Of a DNA stretch of 64,000 nucleotides, positions 1 to 8,574 are shown one piece after another. The DNA is taken from assembly GCF_000772045.1 (NCBI RefSeq), contig NZ_CP009754.1, forward strand, positions 3,286,001-3,350,000. The letters are read 5' to 3'. The position numbers and the translations under genes were made by a program. Position 1 is the stretch's first letter. Every line of letters starts with the position of its first letter. The DNA comes from Streptomyces sp. CCM_MD2014. GTDB lineage: Bacteria; Actinomycetota; Actinomycetes; Streptomycetales; Streptomycetaceae. A model generated the notes under the pieces. That model was not told where the DNA came from and searched no databases. It saw nothing but the letters and a program-made list of their open reading frames with translations.

Positions 1-36
1 CGCCGTGGCCGGCGGCGCGTCGGTGGCGGCGCTCAC
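1..36 (-). CDS. ABC-2 type permease, first 12 codons only (cut by window edge)
   Basis: The first codons read MSAATDAPPATA from a GTG whose bases overlap the TGA stop of the ATPase gene just upstream (GTGA overlap). A four-base overlap after a DrrA-type ATPase almost always means the membrane partner of the exporter. No transmembrane part is visible yet, so the identity is inferred from position only. Confidence 0.55.
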   Translation of the reverse strand, partial: MSAATDAPPATA

Positions 37-1040
37 TTGGCGGTCTCCTTCTGCTGCTCGTGGCCGGCGTCGCCCGCCGGGCCGTTCGACTCGCCCTCCG
101 CCTCGGCCACGTGGCCGGTGAGGGAGAGGAAGACGTCGTCGAGGGTGGGGCGGCGCAGGCCGATGTCGTCGATCTCGATGCCGCGGGTGTCGAGTTCGCG
201 GATGACCTCGGCGAGCAGCTTCGCACCGCCGGTGACGGGGACGGTCAGCTTGCGGGTGTGCTCCTCGACGGTGGTCGGGCCCTTGCCGAATCCGGCGAGC
301 ACTTCGGAGGCCGTCCCGATGTGGTCGCGCTCGTGGACCACGACCTCGACGCGCTCTCCCCCGGTGCGGGCCTTGAGCTGGTCGGAGGTGCCACGGGCGA
401 TGACGCGACCGTGGTCGACCACGGCGATGTCGTGCGCGAGGTGGTCCGCCTCCTCCAGATACTGCGTGGTCAGCAGCAGGGTCGTGCCGCCGGCGACCAG
501 CTGCTTGATGACCTCCCACAGCTCCTGCCGGTTGCGGGGGTCGAGGCCGGTGGTGGGCTCGTCCATGAACATGACGGGCGGGGAGACCACCAGGGCGGCC
601 GCCAGGTCGAGCCGGCGGCGCATGCCTCCCGAGTAGGTCTTCGTCGGGCGGTCGCCGGCGTCGGAGAGGTGGAACTGGTCGAGCAGCTCGCCGGCCCGGG
701 CCTTCGCGGCCCTGCTCTTCATCTGGTAGAGCTGCCCGACCATCTGCAGGTTCTCCCGGCCGGTCAGGTATTCGTCGACCGCCGCGAACTGGCCGGACAG
801 GCCGATGGAACGCCGTACCTCGTTGGGTTGCCTGAGGACGTCGATGCCCGCGACGACCGCCTTGCCGCTGTCGGGGCGCAGCAGGGTCGTGAGGCAGCGG
901 ACGGCGGTGGTCTTGCCCGCGCCGTTCGGCCCGAGCAGGCCGAGGACCGTGCCCTCGGGCACGTCGAGGTCGACGCCGTCCAGAGCCCTTACATCACCGA
1001 AGGTCTTCACCAAGCCTTCGGCATAGATGGCGCCTGGCAT
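33..1040 (-). CDS. DrrA-family daunorubicin-resistance-type ABC transporter ATP-binding protein
   Basis: This is the cytoplasmic ATPase of a two-component ABC-2 exporter of the kind that expels drugs or lipids. In order there are Walker A GPNGAGKTT near residue 40, signature YSGGMRRRLDLA near 140, Walker B VMFMDEPTTGLD near 165, and a switch region TTQYLEEADHL in which the usual switch histidine is glutamine, as in DrrA. The C-terminal part resembles the DrrA extension and ends in a charged tail. I chose ATG at 1040 (MPGAIYAEGL) rather than the GTG four codons upstream because the family begins here. Its stop overlaps the start of the permease, so the two are translationally coupled. A palindrome about 90 bases upstream suggests local repression. 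Confidence 0.9.
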   Translation of the reverse strand: MPGAIYAEGLVKTFGDVRALDGVDLDVPEGTVLGLLGPNGAGKTTAVRCLTTLLRPDSGKAVVAGIDVLRQPNEVRRSIGLSGQFAAVDEYLTGRENLQMVGQLYQMKSRAAKARAGELLDQFHLSDAGDRPTKTYSGGMRRRLDLAAALVVSPPVMFMDEPTTGLDPRNRQELWEVIKQLVAGGTTLLLTTQYLEEADHLAHDIAVVDHGRVIARGTSDQLKARTGGERVEVVVHERDHIGTASEVLAGFGKGPTTVEEHTRKLTVPVTGGAKLLAEVIRELDTRGIEIDDIGLRRPTLDDVFLSLTGHVAEAEGESNGPAGDAGHEQQKETAK

Positions 1041-1127
1041 ATGAGTCTCCACGTCGTCGGGGATTCTTCGGAAAGCCTAGGTTTGTGCGTTTCGCCGCGC
1101 TCAGCGAGCGATTTACGACACACCATA

Positions 1128-1143
1128 ACGCGATGTATCGCGT
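1128..1143. promoter_or_regulatory. Perfect palindrome upstream of the ABC exporter
   Basis: ACGCGAT-GT-ATCGCGT is a perfect 7+2+7 dyad in the 180-base gap between ilvA and the ATPase start. It looks like the operator of a TetR or PadR regulator that commonly controls drug exporters. The regulator itself is not in the window. Confidence 0.5.
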
Positions 1144-1220
1144 CTCACAATGCAGTTGCTCGAACGAGTGACGAAGTTTCTGCCGCCCCCTGCTCGGGGG
1201 CACAGTCGGCCCGAAGGCGG

Positions 1221-2450
1221 CTAGTCGATGACCGTGTAGCCCGCCTCGCGCAGGGCCCGGCCGACCTCGGCGCAGTGCTCCGGTCCCTTCGTCTCCAGGT
1301 GCAGTTCGACCTCCGCCTCCGTGAGCCCGAGCCGCGGGTGGGTTCGGACGTGGCTCACATCGAGGACGTTAGCGTCGACCACTGACAACACCCCCAGAAG
1401 CGTGGCGAGGGCCCCCGGCCGGTCCGTCAGCCGCAGCCGGACCGCCAGGTAGCGGCCCTGTGCGGCCATGCCGTGCCGCAGCACACCCTGCATCAGCACC
1501 GGGTCCACATTGCCGCCGGACAGGACCGCCACCACCGGCCCCGCGAAGGCGTCCGGCGCGCTCAGCAGCGCGGCCACCGGGCTCGCCCCGGCCGGTTCCA
1601 CGACCAGCTTGGCCCGCTCCAGGCACAACAGCAGGGCGGTCGACAGCTCGTCCTCGGAGACCGTGCGGACCTCGTCCACCAGCTCGCCGACGATCCCGAA
1701 CGGCACGTCACCGGGCCGCCCGACCTTGATGCCGTCGGCCATCGTCGCCGGGTTCTGGACGGCCACCGGGCGCCCCGCGGCCAGCGAGGGCGGGTACGCC
1801 GCCGCGCCCTCCGCCTGCACGCCCACGATCCGCACGTCCGGCCGCAGCGCCTTCACCGCGACCGCGATGCCGGCCGCCAGCCCGCCGCCGCCGACGCCGA
1901 CCACGACGGTCCGCACCTCGGGGCACTGCTCCAGGATCTCCAGCCCGACCGTGCCCTGCCCGGCGATCACGTCGGGGTGGTCGAAGGGGTGGATGAACAC
2001 CGCGCCGGTCCGCTCGGCGTACTCCTCGGCGGCGGCCAGCGTCTCGTCCACCACCTGGCCGTGCAGCCGCACCTCGGCGCCGTACTCGCGGGTCGCGCTG
2101 ATCTTCGGCAGCGGCGCCCCCTTCGGCATGAACACCGTCGACCGCACGCCCAGCAGCGACGACGCCAGCGCCACGCCCTGCGCGTGGTTGCCCGCGCTCG
2201 CCGCGACCACGCCCGCGGCCCGCTGCTCGGGCAGCAGTCCGGCGATCCGCACGTAGGCGCCGCGCAGCTTGAAGGAGCCGGTCCGCTGGAGGTTCTCGCA
2301 CTTGAAGTGCACCGGCGAGCCGACCAGCTGCGACAGGTGCCGGCTGCCCTCCATCGCCGTCACCCGCGCCACGCCCGAGAGCATCTTCTGGGCTCCGCGC
2401 ACGTCGTCGAGGGTGACGGGAGCGACGCGGGGCGCCGTGCTGTAGCTCAT
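1221..2450 (-). CDS. ilvA: Threonine ammonia-lyase (threonine dehydratase) with C-terminal ACT domain
   Basis: This PLP enzyme deaminates threonine to 2-oxobutanoate, the first step towards isoleucine, or acts catabolically in some bacteria. The 409-aa protein carries the PLP-lysine motif GSFKLRGA near residue 60, the Asn/Gly phosphate region SAGNHAQG near 85, and the glycine loop VGVGGGGLAAG near 185. The last 75 residues form an ACT-like domain (LAVRLRLTDRPGALATLL), giving the medium form with one ACT domain instead of the two of E. coli IlvA. The start ATG at 2450 gives MSYSTAPRV; a longer in-frame extension runs into the divergent MarR gene and is not credible. It is divergent from that regulator with a gap of 144 bases. 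Confidence 0.93.
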   Translation of the reverse strand: MSYSTAPRVAPVTLDDVRGAQKMLSGVARVTAMEGSRHLSQLVGSPVHFKCENLQRTGSFKLRGAYVRIAGLLPEQRAAGVVAASAGNHAQGVALASSLLGVRSTVFMPKGAPLPKISATREYGAEVRLHGQVVDETLAAAEEYAERTGAVFIHPFDHPDVIAGQGTVGLEILEQCPEVRTVVVGVGGGGLAAGIAVAVKALRPDVRIVGVQAEGAAAYPPSLAAGRPVAVQNPATMADGIKVGRPGDVPFGIVGELVDEVRTVSEDELSTALLLCLERAKLVVEPAGASPVAALLSAPDAFAGPVVAVLSGGNVDPVLMQGVLRHGMAAQGRYLAVRLRLTDRPGALATLLGVLSVVDANVLDVSHVRTHPRLGLTEAEVELHLETKGPEHCAEVGRALREAGYTVID

Positions 2451-2594
2451 ACCTCCAGCATCGCAGTTCCGGGCCGCCGCGCGGCGTTGTGACCAACCTC
2501 CGAGACCCGCTTTGTCCCGCGCAGGTACGCCCTGCCGTCCGGCCGCGTACCCTGTCCCCCAATTAGCAGCCCTCCACGAAGTGAGCCCCCGGCC

Positions 2595-3119
2595 ATGCCC
2601 ACAACGCCTGAAATGTCGATGGACATGACGACCGCCGGTGACACCGGTCTTCTCGAGACGCTCCAGCACGAGGTCGCGCTCTTCGCCCGCCGGGCCGAAC
2701 AGACCCGGCTCGGCGGGGTCGGGCAGGTGCGCAACTCCATGGACCGCGCCGCCTACCTGCTGCTCAACCGCCTCGACACAGAGGGCCCGATGGGTGTGAA
2801 GGCGCTCGCCGCGAGCATGGGCATCGACTCCTCGACGGTCACCCGGCAGGTGGCCCCGCTGGTCGACACCGGACTCGTCAAGCGCACCTCTCACCCCGAG
2901 GACGGACGCGCGGTGGTCCTCCAGCTGTCCCCGCGCGGCGTGGCACGGCTCGAGGAGGTCCGCTCCTCCCGCCGTCAGCTCATGGCCGAGCTGACGCGCG
3001 ACTGGGCCCCGGAGGAGCGCGAGGCGTTCTGCACGCTCCTGTCTCGCTTCAACGGCGCCCTGTCCGCCCGTATGGCCCCCTCCGGCGCGGCGGCCACGGA
3101 TGCGGCCTCGGGCTCCTGA
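2595..3119 (+). CDS. MarR family transcriptional regulator
   Basis: A 174-aa DNA-binding protein with a winged helix-turn-helix in the centre (GVKALAASMGIDSSTVTRQVAPLVDTGLVKR, abbreviated here as the recognition helix around SSTVTRQVAP) followed by the wing HPEDGRAVVLQLS. These are the classic MarR features. The N-terminus is rich in Met and Thr and a second ATG at 2613 is possible. It faces ilvA across a shared promoter region, so it may control itself and possibly ilvA; this is inference from layout. Ligand unknown. Confidence 0.88.
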   Translation: MPTTPEMSMDMTTAGDTGLLETLQHEVALFARRAEQTRLGGVGQVRNSMDRAAYLLLNRLDTEGPMGVKALAASMGIDSSTVTRQVAPLVDTGLVKRTSHPEDGRAVVLQLSPRGVARLEEVRSSRRQLMAELTRDWAPEEREAFCTLLSRFNGALSARMAPSGAAATDAASGS

Positions 3120-3252
3120 ACGACCTTCCGGGGACGGGGTGCCAGGTTCCGGGAGCTTTCGACGGCGGGGTTCGACCGAACCCTTGACCGGCGGGCCGCT
3201 GCTGGCCTGATATGAGACCTCAGGGGTCGTCGCCGTCTGGGCGGGAGGCGCG

Positions 3253-3759
3253 GTGCGAGACCGGCATGCGTCCCACGGTGCCCGTCGGGCCCGCGAGTTC
3301 GAGGCGTTCGTCGCGGGCGCGGCAGGGCGGCTGCTGCATGCCGCCACCCTGCTCACCGCCGAGGCCCCGGACGCCAACCCGCGCGCCCGGCGCCTGCTGG
3401 CGCTGAGTCTGGCCCACACCTACGCGGGCTGGGACCGGCTGCACGGGGAGGACCCGTACGACCGTGCCCGCCAGTACCTGGCCACCCGTTTCGCCCGCGA
3501 GATCTGGCACCGGTACGGCGTGCTCGACCGGATCCGCCGGCGCCCCGAGGGCACGCTGGGCGTACTCGCCCCGCACGAACGGCTGATCCTGGTGCTCAGG
3601 CTGTACGAGGGCGTCGCCGAGGAACAGACGTCCGCGCTGCTGGGCCTGCCGGTGGACCGCATCCGCACGATCTGCGACCGGGCGACGGCCACCCTGCTGC
3701 ACCCGCCGCCCGCAGCGCCCCGGCCGGTGGCGGCGAAGACGAAGGCGGCGACGCCGTGA
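3253..3759 (+). CDS. Sigma-70 region-4-like protein
   Basis: A 168-aa protein with a GTG start. The C-terminal half reads LAPHERLILVLRLYEGVAEEQTSALLGL then VDRIRTICDRA, the pattern of an ECF sigma region 4 helix-turn-helix (the part that reads the -35 element). The N-terminal half lacks a clear region 2, so this may be a degenerate or regulatory sigma-like protein rather than a working sigma factor. It is followed 85 bases later by a one-helix membrane protein, which could be a partner. Function in the cell is unknown. Confidence 0.65.
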   Translation: MRDRHASHGARRAREFEAFVAGAAGRLLHAATLLTAEAPDANPRARRLLALSLAHTYAGWDRLHGEDPYDRARQYLATRFAREIWHRYGVLDRIRRRPEGTLGVLAPHERLILVLRLYEGVAEEQTSALLGLPVDRIRTICDRATATLLHPPPAAPRPVAAKTKAATP

Positions 3760-3844
3760 CGGGTGGGAGGGGCGGCCGCCGTACGGGCACGGCCACGACG
3801 ACGTACGCGAAGGGCACCGGCCCCGCCAGGACCGCCACGCACGC

Positions 3845-4123
3845 GTGGCGCGGGCGGGGGTGCCGGTGAACCGCGCCGGGCGCGAGGCCGCCGCACGACG
3901 GATCATGGAGCAGTCGCCGCCGAGGGTGCCGCCCGACCTGTGTGCGGAGGCCGTCCGCCGGGGCGGCCGCATACTGCGGCGCAGGAGGGCCGTCCGGCGG
4001 CTGGCGTGGCTGCTCCTGGGCGCCGCGGCCGTGGCGTTCGCGGTGTGGGCGCTGACCGTGCAGCCGTGGGTGGAGCCGCCCTCGGAGACGACCCCACCCG
4101 TGACCGGCTGGGAGGGCTGGTGA
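3845..4123 (+). CDS. Small single-pass membrane protein
   Basis: Unrecognised protein of up to 92 aa. A cluster of arginines (RRRRAVRR) leads into one hydrophobic helix (LAWLLLGAAAVAFAVWAL) and a short Pro/Thr-rich tail ending GWEGW. That layout predicts the N-terminus inside and the tail outside. The start is uncertain: GTG at 3845, GTG at 3860 and ATG at 3905 (MEQSPPRVP) are all in frame, and the ATG is attractive because the clearly conserved-looking part starts there. It lies downstream of the sigma-like gene and could be its membrane partner, but no anti-sigma motif is visible. Confidence 0.55.
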   Translation: MARAGVPVNRAGREAAARRIMEQSPPRVPPDLCAEAVRRGGRILRRRRAVRRLAWLLLGAAAVAFAVWALTVQPWVEPPSETTPPVTGWEGW

Positions 4124-4133
4124 GCCCCGCCTC

Positions 4134-5288
4134 CTAGCCGAGCGCCTGCTGGAGGTCGGCCAGCAGGTCGTCGGCGTTCTCGATGCCGACCGACAGCCGC
4201 ACCAGGTCGGCGGGCACCTCAAGGGCCGAGCCCGCCGCGGAGGCGTGCGTCATCCGGCCCGGGTGCTCGATCAGCGACTCGACGCCGCCCAGGGACTCGC
4301 CGAGCGTGAAGACCTTCGCGCGGTTGCACACCTCGACGGCCGCCTGCTCGCCGCCCTCGACGCGGAAGGAGACCATGCCGCCGAACGCCTTCATCTGCTT
4401 GGCGGCGACCTCGTGCCCCGGGTGGTCGGGCAGCCCCGGGTAGAGCACGCTCGTCACGCGCGCGTGGCGCGAGAGCATCTCGGCGACCTTGGTCGCGTTC
4501 TCGCTGTGCCGGTCCATGCGCACGGCGAGGGTCTTGGTGCCGCGCAGCACCAGCCAGGAGTCGAAGGGCCCGGCGACCGCGCCCATCGCGTTCTGGTGGA
4601 AGGCCAGCTCCTCGCCCAGCTCCTGGTCGTTCACGATCAGCGCGCCGCCGACGACGTCGGAGTGACCGCCCATGTACTTGGTCAGGGAGTGCACGACGAC
4701 GTCCGCGCCCAGCGCCAGCGGCTGCTGGAGGTACGGGGTGGCGAAGGTGTTGTCGACGACGAGCCGGGCGCCGGCGTCGCGGGCGACCTGCGCGATCTGC
4801 GCGATGTCGGTGATGCCGAGCAGCGGGTTGGAGGGCGTCTCCACCCACACCGCCTTGGTCTTCGGGGTGAGGGCGGCCCGCACGGCGGCGGGGTCGCTCG
4901 TGTCGGCCACCGACCACTCCACGCCCCACCGGGTGGCGACCTTGGCGAAGAGGCGGAAGGTGCCGCCGTACGCGTCGTTCGGGATCACCACGTGGTCGCC
5001 GGGACGCAGCAGCGTACGCAACAGGCAGTCCTCGGCCGCCAGTCCGGACGCGAACGCGAGACCGCGACGGCCGCCCTCCAGGGCGGCGAGGTTCTCCTCC
5101 AGCGCCGTGCGGGTCGGGTTGGCGCTGCGGCTGTACTCGTAGCCGCCGCGCAGTCCGCCGACGCCGTCCTGCTTGTAGGTCGACACCTGGTAGATGGGCG
5201 GGACGACCGCGCCCGTCAGGGGGTCGGCGGTGTTGCCCGCGTGAATCGCGAGCGTCTCGAAGTGCTGACTGATGTGCCTGTCGCTCAT
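4134..5288 (-). CDS. metB: Cystathionine gamma-synthase/lyase family PLP enzyme
   Basis: A 384-aa Cys/Met-metabolism PLP enzyme. Motifs include the substrate-loop region YEYSRSANPTRTALE near residue 48, VWVETPSNPL near 145 and the PLP lysine in VVHSLTKYMGGHSD near 200. The C-terminus has RLSVGIENADDLLADL, the standard family ending. The family makes cystathionine from O-acyl-homoserine and cysteine, or cleaves it; the sequence alone does not separate synthase from lyase. ATG at 5288 gives MSDRHISQHFETLAIHAG. It converges with the small membrane protein (10-base gap). Confidence 0.88.
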   Translation of the reverse strand: MSDRHISQHFETLAIHAGNTADPLTGAVVPPIYQVSTYKQDGVGGLRGGYEYSRSANPTRTALEENLAALEGGRRGLAFASGLAAEDCLLRTLLRPGDHVVIPNDAYGGTFRLFAKVATRWGVEWSVADTSDPAAVRAALTPKTKAVWVETPSNPLLGITDIAQIAQVARDAGARLVVDNTFATPYLQQPLALGADVVVHSLTKYMGGHSDVVGGALIVNDQELGEELAFHQNAMGAVAGPFDSWLVLRGTKTLAVRMDRHSENATKVAEMLSRHARVTSVLYPGLPDHPGHEVAAKQMKAFGGMVSFRVEGGEQAAVEVCNRAKVFTLGESLGGVESLIEHPGRMTHASAAGSALEVPADLVRLSVGIENADDLLADLQQALG

Positions 5289-5384
5289 GGGCACCGAGGG
5301 TAGCCGTGCGGAACGCCTCGCGCGTTTTCCACAGGGCGCGGGACAGGTTGGCCAATTGTCGGCGGCGTCTGGTTCGCTTGAGAC

Positions 5385-6503
5385 ATGGAGATTCTCTGGG
5401 TCCTGATGGCACTGGTCATGCTCGGCTTCGTGCTGCTCCAACTCTCGCGGCGCCGGCGCGGTGCGGTCGGCCTGGTCGAGCCCGGCCACCCGGACGCCGC
5501 CGACCCCGCGAACTACGGCTTCGCCCGCGAGGAGGAGCTGGACGTCCGCATGCCCGGTCCCGACCAGGACTTCCTGGACGTCCTCGACCTGGTGCAGCGC
5601 ACCCAGGACTACCGGGGGGCGCAGCAGCTGCTGGCCGGCACGGAGGCGGAGGGCGAGCGGCGCTGGCAGCGCGTGCAGGCCTTCGCGGGCGCCGCGTCGC
5701 TGGAGCTGCGGCAGCGGCCCGGCGGCGTGGGTGAGACGCCGGGCGGGCAGTGGCTGCGGGTGTGGCGGGCGGAGGCGCCCAAGGACGCGGGCGGCGCGGC
5801 GGTGCACGCCGAGTTCCTGGTGCAGCAGGCGTGGCGGACGGCGACGCCGGGCACGGACGAGTTCCGGATCATCATGGAGGAGGCGAAGGCCGCCTGCGGC
5901 GAGGCGGCCCTCCTCGCGCCCGGTGACCCGATCCCGTACATCGTCGAGCTGTCGGTGGCCCGCGGTCTCGGCTACCCGCGCGAGGAGTTCGAGCAGCTCT
6001 GGCTGAAGATCCTGGACCGCGCCCCCCACCACATGGGCGCGCACCTGGCCGCCCTTCAGTACTGGTGCGAGAAGTGGCACGGCTCGCGCGCGCTGGCGTA
6101 CTCCTTCGCGGAGGCGGCGGCCGCGCGCGCCCCGCGGGGCTCGCTCCTGGCGGCGATGCCGCTCTTCGCGGTCTTCGAGCACCTGCCGGAGGTCAACCTG
6201 GTCAGCGGCTTCTACCAGAGCGAGGTCGTCACCAAGGCCGTCCACGGCGCGCTGCACGCGGTGCACTCGGCCCGCCCGGACGACCCGATGCAGGCGCACG
6301 TCCGCCATCTCCTGGTCTTCTTCCTGGTCCGCGGCGAGCGCTGGGCCGAGGCCATGAACCAGCTGACGGTCATAGACGGGCACGTCGGCGCGCTGCCCTG
6401 GACCCTGTCGGCCGACCCGGCGGCGGAGTTCGCGGTCTACCGCGCGCTGGCGGTGGCGGGGTACGAGGCGAACGGCGGAAGCCCGGCCACGCTGCCGCAC
6501 TGA
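5385..6503 (+). CDS. Membrane-anchored TPR-like hypothetical protein
   Basis: A 372-aa protein that begins with a single hydrophobic helix (ILWVLMALVMLGFVLLQL) followed by an Arg-rich stop, so it is probably anchored by its N-terminus. The rest is soluble and helical, with repeats resembling tetratricopeptide units (for example LDLVQRTQDYRGAQQLLAG, and PHHMGAHLAALQYWCEKW further on). It probably serves as a scaffold or interaction protein. No catalytic motif is visible. It is followed by a terminator shared with the convergent msrA. Confidence 0.6.
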   Translation: MEILWVLMALVMLGFVLLQLSRRRRGAVGLVEPGHPDAADPANYGFAREEELDVRMPGPDQDFLDVLDLVQRTQDYRGAQQLLAGTEAEGERRWQRVQAFAGAASLELRQRPGGVGETPGGQWLRVWRAEAPKDAGGAAVHAEFLVQQAWRTATPGTDEFRIIMEEAKAACGEAALLAPGDPIPYIVELSVARGLGYPREEFEQLWLKILDRAPHHMGAHLAALQYWCEKWHGSRALAYSFAEAAAARAPRGSLLAAMPLFAVFEHLPEVNLVSGFYQSEVVTKAVHGALHAVHSARPDDPMQAHVRHLLVFFLVRGERWAEAMNQLTVIDGHVGALPWTLSADPAAEFAVYRALAVAGYEANGGSPATLPH

Positions 6504-6525
6504 GCGCCGGGCGCGCTCACGCGGA

Positions 6526-6551
6526 CGGCCCGGCCGATCCCGGCCGGGCCG
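6526..6551. terminator. Bidirectional hairpin between the TPR-like gene and msrA
   Basis: An 11-bp perfect stem (CGGCCCGGCCG and its complement) with a four-base loop sits in the 64-base gap between two convergent genes. There is no long T run, which is usual in Streptomyces. Confidence 0.7.
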
Positions 6552-6567
6552 CCGCTCCGCGAGTCCC

Positions 6568-7080
6568 TCAGCCCTCGGTACGGGCGGGCAGCCGCCATCC
6601 CGGGCGCGGGAAGTGGCAGGTGTACCCGTCCGGGTAGCGCTGCAGGTAGTCCTGGTGCTCGGGCTCGGCCTCCCAGAAGGGGCCGACCGGCTCCACCTCG
6701 GTGACGACCTTGCCGGGCCACAGCCCGGAGGCGTCCACGTCGGCGATGGTGTCCTCGGCGATCCGCTTCTGCTCGTCGTCCACGTAGTAGATCGCCGAGC
6801 GGTAGCTGAGGCCGATGTCGTTGCCCTGGCGGTTCTTGGTGCTCGGGTCGTGGATCTGGAAGAAGAACTCCAGGAGCGCGCGGTAGTCGGTCACCTCGGG
6901 GTCGAAGAGGATCTCGATGGCCTCCGCGTGCGTGCCGTGGTTGCGGTACGTCGCGTTCGGCACGTCGCCCCCGGTGTAACCGACCCGAGTCGCGGTCACG
7001 CCCGGGAGCCGGCGGATCAGCTCCTCCATGCCCCAGAAACATCCGCCCGCCAGCACGGCCCTCTGCGTCTGCGCAGCCAT
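6568..7080 (-). CDS. msrA: Peptide-methionine (S)-S-oxide reductase MsrA
   Basis: This cytoplasmic repair enzyme reduces methionine S-sulfoxide in proteins. The catalytic motif GCFWGMEE lies near residue 13, followed by RVGYTGG, the [13 protein letters not shown] block and the glutamine/asparagine-rich [13 protein letters not shown] region typical of the family. Length is 170 aa. ATG at 7080 follows a good ribosome site (GGAGGGT). The enzyme recycles with a C-terminal cysteine; here one cysteine is visible in [11 protein letters not shown] near the end. Confidence 0.95.
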   Translation of the reverse strand: MAAQTQRAVLAGGCFWGMEELIRRLPGVTATRVGYTGGDVPNATYRNHGTHAEAIEILFDPEVTDYRALLEFFFQIHDPSTKNRQGNDIGLSYRSAIYYVDDEQKRIAEDTIADVDASGLWPGKVVTEVEPVGPFWEAEPEHQDYLQRYPDGYTCHFPRPGWRLPARTEG

Positions 7081-7301
7081 CGCGGCACCCTCCAAAATCT
7101 CTCGGCTCGGTCGTCCGGGCCACTCGGCCCGTACGTCACCGGCCTGCATGCCCACGTTGCGTGCAACGCTCGGGGCGCCCCGACGATTCCGCGCCGCCGG
7201 ACGGGGCGTATCGGTTATGCCTCACCTGTTCGAGCGGTGCCTCGGCGCCCCTGCCGGACAGCCCGAGGCGCGGGACCAGAATCGCGCCCATGGGAGCAGC
7301 G

Positions 7302-7655
7302 ATGACCATCTCCGCCGCCGGGCAACCACTCATTCCCCAGCCCTCCGCAACGGTGGCCGCCCTGCGTCAGGCCGTCGGGCAGATCACACCGGCGGCGCTG
7401 CCCGCGTTCACACGCGAGCTGGACCAGGCGGCAGACCAGTCCCGGCAGGGCTCGGATCTGGCACCCCTGCAACGGTTCGTCGCCCAGTGGGCGGCCTACG
7501 TCTACATCCAACGCCAGCCGGGCCTGGCAGCAGACCTGCGCGCCTGGGAGGACCGCGCCGCATCCGGCGACGCTGCCCAGGCGCGCCAAGCCGCGTCCGA
7601 GATCGGACGCATCCTCGACCAGGCGCACGCAGCCGTCGGTCTTCACTCCCGATGA
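7302..7655 (+). CDS. DUF6247-like small protein, possible antitoxin partner
   Basis: A 117-aa acidic helical protein with the pattern ATVAALRQAVGQITPAALP then FTRELDQAADQ and PLQRFVAQWAAYVYIQR. I recall this as the DUF6247 group that sits directly upstream of short RelE-like genes in Streptomyces; the assignment is from memory. The start ATG at 7302 is preceded by GGGAG six bases away; an ATG four codons earlier is possible. Its TGA stop overlaps an ATG of the next, disrupted gene. The pairing with a broken toxin-like gene suggests an orphaned antitoxin. Confidence 0.6.
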   Translation: MTISAAGQPLIPQPSATVAALRQAVGQITPAALPAFTRELDQAADQSRQGSDLAPLQRFVAQWAAYVYIQRQPGLAADLRAWEDRAASGDAAQARQAASEIGRILDQAHAAVGLHSR

Positions 7656-7923
7656 CTGTGGAGCGGCGATGAGAGTACGACCCCGACTACGACCACGTGG
7701 CAGGCGGTCTCCCGGCCACCTCGTGACGGAAGGGGAACGCCTGGCCGGACAACTGATCGACCTGGCCAGTACGGGTGTCGACATCAGCGATCTCGGCAAC
7801 GGCCCGTGCTCGGGCGGACTGCGAAGGATGGATGCGGCCGGCGGGTGGTTCTACTTCCTGGTTGCACCGCGGGGTCCCTTGGTCATCGTCGTCCGATTCA
7901 TCCCCCCGTTCGACGCGCTGTAG
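7652..7923 (+). pseudogene. Frame-disrupted small RelE/ParE-like protein next to the DUF6247 gene
   Basis: Three consecutive pieces of what looks like one short protein lie in three different frames. WSGDE is read from 7659, EYDPDYDHVAGGLPAT from 7673 (ending at a TGA at 7724), and LVTEGERLAGQL through GGWFYFLVAPRGPL to IPPFDAL from 7720 to the stop at 7923. The last frame by itself is an open frame from ATG 7669 but then starts with an unlikely Arg-rich stretch (RVRPRLRPRGRRSPG). The joined product would be about 90 aa, with the beta-strand-rich C-terminus of RelE/ParE-type toxins. Either the gene is inactivated or the sequence has small errors here. Confidence 0.5.
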
Positions 7924-7980
7924 CCGTCCCCGTCGAAAACCGATGGCCCGGGGCGTGGCCTCCGGTCGAAGCTGTACGGC

Positions 7981-8574
7981 ATGTACGAAGCGCAGCGCGA
8001 GATCCGGGCGGTTCACACGGCGTCCACCGTCACCGTCTACCAGGCGTACTCCCCGGAGATCGGCCTCCCCGCCGCCCGGGAGGGACGTTTTCCGGCGGCC
8101 TGGAAGCGGGACAGGATGACGTGGATCAAGCCGTCGTTCCTGTGGATGATGTACCGCTGCGGATGGGCCACCAAGGAGGGCCAGGAGACCGTCCTGGCCG
8201 TCGAGATCGGCCGCGACGGCTTCGACTGGGCCCTGCGCAACGCGTGCCTGTCGAGCTACGCGCCCGGCGTGCACCCCGACCGGGAGACCTGGCAACGCGA
8301 GTTGAAGCGCTCGCCCACCCGCGTCCAGTGGGACCCGGAGCGCGACCTGCGTCTGCGGCCCCTGCCGTACCGCTCCCTGCAACTGGGGCTCTCCGGCGAG
8401 GCCGCACGCGGTTACGCCGACGAGTGGACGGTCGCCATCCGGGACGTGACCCCGCTCGCCCACGAGATCCACGCCCTCGTGCGGAAGGACGACCTCGACG
8501 CGGCGCGAGCCCTGCTGCCCCGGGAGCAGCCGTACCCCGCCGCGGAAGAACTGCTGAGTAACCTACGACCGTGA
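7981..8574 (+). CDS. DUF4291 family protein
   Basis: A 197-aa protein of unknown function with the family hallmarks REIRAVHTASTVTVYQAYSPEIG near the start (quoted in part: TVYQAYSPEIG) and RMTWIKPSFLWMMYRCGWATK, followed by a region with GRDGFDWALRNA. The length matches the family. Its stop is overlapped by the GTG of the next gene, so the two are co-translated. No fold-level function is known to me. Confidence 0.85.
   Translation: MYEAQREIRAVHTASTVTVYQAYSPEIGLPAAREGRFPAAWKRDRMTWIKPSFLWMMYRCGWATKEGQETVLAVEIGRDGFDWALRNACLSSYAPGVHPDRETWQRELKRSPTRVQWDPERDLRLRPLPYRSLQLGLSGEAARGYADEWTVAIRDVTPLAHEIHALVRKDDLDAARALLPREQPYPAAEELLSNLRP

Noticed and set aside
3763..4137. A 124-codon Arg/Gly/Pro-rich frame after the sigma-like gene
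   Set aside because: The translation is low-complexity and overlaps the small membrane protein, which has a convincing helix in another frame.
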